From Paracoccaceae bacterium (GTDB taxonomy: Bacteria > Pseudomonadota > Alphaproteobacteria > Rhodobacterales > Rhodobacteraceae), in assembly GCA_021647745.1 (NCBI GenBank), contig JAKIUB010000041.1, positions 1-16,329 on the forward strand: a stretch of 16,329 bases of DNA. Direction: 5' to 3'. The notes under the pieces are model-generated. The model was not told the DNA's origin. It saw only the letters and a list, made by a program, of their open reading frames with translations, and ran no database searches. The first letter of the stretch is position 1, and each line of letters starts with the position of its first letter. Positions 13,323-16,329 of this stretch are shown one piece after another. A program made the position numbers and the translations under genes.

Positions 13323-14731
13323 GTGTGATCAAGGTTGACCTTTGTGTTATCGGGGGTGGCTCCGGCGGCCTGTCGGTGGCGGCGGGGGCGGTGCAAATGG
13401 GCGCCTCTGTGGTGCTGGTCGAGGGCGGCGAGATGGGGGGTGACTGCCTGAATTACGGCTGCGTGCCTTCCAAGGCGTTGCTGGCGGCAGGCAAGCACGC
13501 CCATGCCATGACCACCGGCGCATCTTTCGGGGTGTCTCCCGTGGTGCCAAAGGTGGACTATGCAGCCGCCAAAGCCCATGTGCGGGCAGTCATCAACGGT
13601 ATCGCACCCCATGATTCGGTTGAGCGGTTCGAGGGGTTGGGGGTGCGGGTGATCAGCGCATATGGCCAGTTTACCTCCCCCCGGGAGCTAAGAGCGGGGG
13701 ATCATACGATCCGCGCGCGCCGCTTTGTAATCGCCACCGGATCCTCGCCCTTCAAGCCGCCCATTCCGGGGCTGGATACCGTGCGCAGCTATACCAACGA
13801 GGATATTTTCGAGCTGGAAGAACTGCCCTCGCATCTGCTTGTAATCGGTGGCGGACCGATTGGCATGGAGATGGCGCAGGCCCATGCCCGCCTTGGCAGC
13901 AAGGTGACGGTGCTGGAAGCGGCTAAGGCGCTTGGCAAGGATGACCCCGAGCTGGCCACCATCGCGCTTGAGCGGATCCGTGCGGAGGGCGTGGAAATAC
14001 TGGAGGGGGTTACCGCTTCGGAAATATCAGCCGAAGACGGGGTAAGTGTCAAAACCAGCGACGGACGTCATTTTATCGGCTCGCACCTGTTGATGGCCGT
14101 TGGCCGCACCCCCAACACCGGCAGGCTGGATCTGGAAAAGGCAGGGGTTGAATATGGTCGCGGGGGTATTGCCGTTGGCGCCAACCTGAAAACCAGCAAC
14201 CGGCGAATCTATGCAATTGGCGATGTCACCGGCGGGCTGCAATTTACCCATATGGCAAATTATCAGGCCGGTATTGTTATCCGCTCTGCACTGTTTGGCT
14301 TGCCGGCAAAATCATCCACGGCCCATATTCCGTGGGCGACCTATACCGACCCCGAACTGGCACAGGTCGGGCTGACCGAAGCACAGGCGCGCGAAAAGCA
14401 CGGCGCGGCGCTGGAAGTGCTGCGCTTTGATTTCGCCCAAAATGACCGCGCGCGCGCCGAGCTGAACACCACAGGCCTGATCAAGGTAATGGTGGTAAAG
14501 GGGCGCCCCGTGGGGGCCTCTATTGTGGGGGCGCAAGCGGGAGAGCTGATACAAATCTGGGCGCTGGTGATCGCCAACAAGCTCAAAATAGGCGCGGTGG
14601 CGGCGATGGTTTCGCCCTATCCGACTATGGGCGAGATAAACAAACGGGTGGCCGGCGCCTACTATACGCCGCGCCTGTTTGAGAACCCCCGCGTCAAACG
14701 ACTGGTGCGCTTTGTGCAAAAGCTGTGGTAG
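13319..14731 (+). CDS. Mercuric-reductase-like FAD/NAD(P) disulfide oxidoreductase
   Basis: Class I pyridine nucleotide-disulfide oxidoreductase, 470 residues. The FAD site IGGGSGG is at residues 11-17, and the redox pair Cys43/Cys48 is in GGDCLNYGCVPSK. A second Rossmann motif VIGGGPIGMEMA is near 180, and the FAD-closing YAIGDVTGG near 300. In the dimerisation domain the segment is SPYPTMGE (about 432-439), so the catalytic histidine of dihydrolipoamide dehydrogenase and glutathione reductase is replaced, as in MerA-like proteins. There is no N-terminal metal-binding domain and no C-terminal cysteine pair, so true mercury reduction is unlikely. A start 30 codons upstream is rejected: the ATG at 13319 has GGAG 7 bases before it and overlaps the VTT gene. 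This pairing recurs in bacteria, which suggests a joint, unknown role. Confidence 0.9.
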   Translation: MSVIKVDLCVIGGGSGGLSVAAGAVQMGASVVLVEGGEMGGDCLNYGCVPSKALLAAGKHAHAMTTGASFGVSPVVPKVDYAAAKAHVRAVINGIAPHDSVERFEGLGVRVISAYGQFTSPRELRAGDHTIRARRFVIATGSSPFKPPIPGLDTVRSYTNEDIFELEELPSHLLVIGGGPIGMEMAQAHARLGSKVTVLEAAKALGKDDPELATIALERIRAEGVEILEGVTASEISAEDGVSVKTSDGRHFIGSHLLMAVGRTPNTGRLDLEKAGVEYGRGGIAVGANLKTSNRRIYAIGDVTGGLQFTHMANYQAGIVIRSALFGLPAKSSTAHIPWATYTDPELAQVGLTEAQAREKHGAALEVLRFDFAQNDRARAELNTTGLIKVMVVKGRPVGASIVGAQAGELIQIWALVIANKLKIGAVAAMVSPYPTMGEINKRVAGAYYTPRLFENPRVKRLVRFVQKLW

Positions 14732-14797
14732 TGTGGTAGGCAGGTTGTATCACCCGCGCCGAGCGCTTAAATTGGGCTAACCAACACGGGAAACAAT

Positions 14798-16183
14798 ATG
14801 TTTTTCAAGACCCTCTCCGGCCGGTTTTTGCTGCTCACCATTATTTTTGTGATGGTGGCGGAGGTCTTTATCTTTGTGCCCTCGGTGGCCCGCTTCAGGG
14901 TCGAATATCTGCAACAACGCCTTGAGCTGGCACAACTGGCCTCGCTGGCACTGCTTGCCACCCCTGATGATATGGTCACCCCCGAGCTGGCCAACGAGCT
15001 TTTAGCCAATGCCGAGGTGCTCAATATTGTGCTGCGGCGCAACGAAATGCGCGAGCTGATCCTCTCGAACCCGATGGTCGAGCCGGTTAGTGCCACCTAT
15101 GATCTGCGCGATGCCGGCCCGTTCGAGCTGATCAAGGATGCAATGATCGCGCTGTTCAATAACCGTGATGAAGTAATCCGCATTATTGGCCGGCCGGTAA
15201 AGGGGGCGGGCATAGAAATAGAAACCACCCTTGAAATTATGCCGCTTCGCTATGCCATGCTGGAATATGGCCGCAATATCTTTCTGATATCCCTGCTGAT
15301 TTCGGTATTCAGTTCGGCGATGCTTTTTATCGCTGTGCGCCGGTTGATGGTGCGGCCGATCCGCAAGCTTGTCCAGAATATGATGGATTATCAGCAAAGC
15401 CCCGAAGATGCGACCCGGGTGATAAAACCCGAAAACCGGGTGATCGAGCTGCGCGCGGCCGAGGATACATTGCTTGATCTACAAACCCAGCTCACCGGCA
15501 GTCTCAAGCAAAAAGAGCGCCTCGCGCAGCTCGGTGAAGCCGTAGCCAAAATCAGCCACGATCTGCGCAATATCCTGACAACCACCCAGCTTCTGGCAGA
15601 CCGTATCGAAACCAGCACCGACCCGACCGTCGCGCGCATCGCCCCCAAGCTTGTCTCTTCGGTCGACCGCGCCATCAACCTGTGCGAACAAACCCTGACC
15701 TACGGTAAAGCCGAAGAAGCCCCCCCCCGCCCGGAGCTGTTTTTGCTCGCCGGGCTGGTGGAGGAAATAACAGATAATGAAAATCTGCATGATGATGCGG
15801 AGAAGATATCCCTGCGCTGTGATTTTCAGCCCGGATTCGAGCTGAGCGCGGACAGGGAGCAAATGTTTCGGGTGCTGGGAAACCTGATGCGCAACGCACG
15901 GCAAGTGATGGAAACCATGCCAAACGGTGGCGAAATATGTATCAGGGCAAACCACACACCAAGCGGGGTGCAGCTATATGTTTGCGATACGGGACCGGGG
16001 CTGCCAGAAGCCGCAAAGACAAAACTGTTTCAACCGTTCCAAGGCTCTGTCCGCAAGGGCGGCACGGGCCTCGGATTAGCGATCGCCGCAGAGCTGGTGC
16101 GCGGGCATGGCGGCAATCTGGAGCTGGCGGAAACCTCGTCAGAGGGCACCTGTTTCCGGATATTCCTGCCACAGAAACATTAG
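14798..16183 (+). CDS. Membrane sensor histidine kinase
   Basis: Two-component sensor kinase, 461 residues. Transmembrane helices lie at about 9-29 and 160-181, bracketing a periplasmic sensor region of about 130 residues with no recognised fold. A HAMP-like linker (about 182-235) leads to the H-box KISHDLRNILTTTQ with the phospho-accepting His254. The ATPase domain has the N-box NLMRNARQVM (Asn362, Asn366), DTGPGLP at 397-403, an LFQPFQ F-box and GGTGLGLA at 421-428, so it looks fully active. The start ATG at 14798 has GGGA upstream. It follows the oxidoreductase by 66 bases on the same strand. No response regulator is adjacent; a tRNA follows. The stimulus and partner are unknown. Confidence 0.93.
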   Translation: MFFKTLSGRFLLLTIIFVMVAEVFIFVPSVARFRVEYLQQRLELAQLASLALLATPDDMVTPELANELLANAEVLNIVLRRNEMRELILSNPMVEPVSATYDLRDAGPFELIKDAMIALFNNRDEVIRIIGRPVKGAGIEIETTLEIMPLRYAMLEYGRNIFLISLLISVFSSAMLFIAVRRLMVRPIRKLVQNMMDYQQSPEDATRVIKPENRVIELRAAEDTLLDLQTQLTGSLKQKERLAQLGEAVAKISHDLRNILTTTQLLADRIETSTDPTVARIAPKLVSSVDRAINLCEQTLTYGKAEEAPPRPELFLLAGLVEEITDNENLHDDAEKISLRCDFQPGFELSADREQMFRVLGNLMRNARQVMETMPNGGEICIRANHTPSGVQLYVCDTGPGLPEAAKTKLFQPFQGSVRKGGTGLGLAIAAELVRGHGGNLELAETSSEGTCFRIFLPQKH

Positions 16184-16205
16184 GGATAAATATTCCACAT
16201 CCCCC

Positions 16206-16234
16206 TTGCGCTCGGAGCGCGGCATGGGTAGATA
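16206..16234 (+). promoter_or_regulatory. Candidate tRNA promoter
   Basis: TTGCGC (16206-16211) and TAGATA (16229-16234) are 17 bases apart, with the mature tRNA start 12 bases past the -10. The spacing is right for a short-leader tRNA transcript, but both hexamers are imperfect. A small GCGCT/AGCGC inverted repeat overlaps the spacer. Confidence 0.4.
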
Positions 16235-16245
16235 CAGCCTCGGAA

Positions 16246-16322
16246 GCACCCGTAGCTCAGCTGGATAGAGTACCTGACTACGAATCAGGGGGTCGCACGT
16301 TCGAATCGTGCCGGGTGCACCA
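16246..16322 (+). tRNA. tRNA-Arg(ACG)
   Basis: A complete 77-base cloverleaf with encoded CCA. The acceptor stem pairs GCACCCG with CGGGTGC, the discriminator is A16319 and CCA is 16320-16322. The anticodon stem is CCTGA/TCAGG (16273-16277, 16285-16289), the loop is CTACGAA and the anticodon is ACG at 16280-16282, read as inosine-CG after deamination. The T arm contains GTTCGAATC. The D loop carries GGA, placing the arginine identity base A20. Position 32 is C, as needed for TtcA thiolation. It lies 62 bases after the kinase gene and ends 7 bases before the window edge. Confidence 0.98.
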
Positions 16323-16329
16323 TTTCACA

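Noticed and set aside
13319..14731. Reading the oxidoreductase as a true mercuric reductase
   Set aside because: It has no metal-binding N-terminal domain and no C-terminal cysteine pair, and there are no mer genes nearby. Only the general fold and redox cysteines are shared.

Overview
The window looks like a chromosomal core region of an alphaproteobacterium, most likely order Rhodobacterales. The RpoA start (MIHKNWQELI) and end (KKFEDHF), the start of ribosomal protein bL34, and the series rpmH-rnpA-yidD-(ttcA)-yidC-MOSC-engB-argB all fit that group. This placement comes from remembered protein and gene-order features, not from a database search. Seventeen protein genes and one tRNA are supported. 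I see no insertion sequence, prophage or CRISPR array.

Layout. Minus strand, transcribed right to left from about 12440: a promoter, then rpmH, rnpA, yidD, ttcA, yidC, a MOSC-domain protein, engB, argB, a sterol-desaturase-family membrane protein and a SixA-type histidine phosphatase. After a 234-base gap with its own promoter come rplO, secY and adk, the end of an spc-type ribosomal protein block. A second strong promoter then drives rpsM, rpsK and rpoA, an alpha-type block. Plus strand from 12594: a VTT/TVP38-family membrane protein, an overlapping mercuric-reductase-like flavoprotein disulfide oxidoreductase, a sensor histidine kinase without a partner regulator in the window, and tRNA-Arg(ACG) at the right edge.

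How the genes fit together. The minus strand is almost entirely about making and delivering proteins: ribosomal proteins L34, L15, S13 and S11, RNA polymerase alpha, the RNase P protein, a tRNA thiolase, the ribosome-assembly GTPase EngB, and the membrane insertion machinery (YidC, YidD, SecY). Metabolic passengers are argB, adk, the MOSC protein, the phosphatase and the desaturase-like protein. Stop/start overlaps of ATGA type couple rnpA/yidD, MOSC/engB, secY/adk and VTT/oxidoreductase.

The least explained content is not in the proteins. It lies in the gaps of the ribosomal protein block. rplO-secY (120 bases), adk-rpsM (187 bases), rpsK-rpoA (102 bases) and the region after rpoA each hold near-perfect stem-loops, several touching stop codons or lying next to ribosome binding sites. 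The rplO-secY gap has two mutually exclusive helices. The rpsM leader has a near-consensus promoter followed by three stem-loops, one of them terminator-like. These are candidates for autoregulatory or attenuation RNAs. A second point is gene order: rplO lacks rpsE and rpmD upstream and directly adjoins the rpmH-argB-type cluster, which suggests a rearrangement joint. No clearly new protein system is visible.
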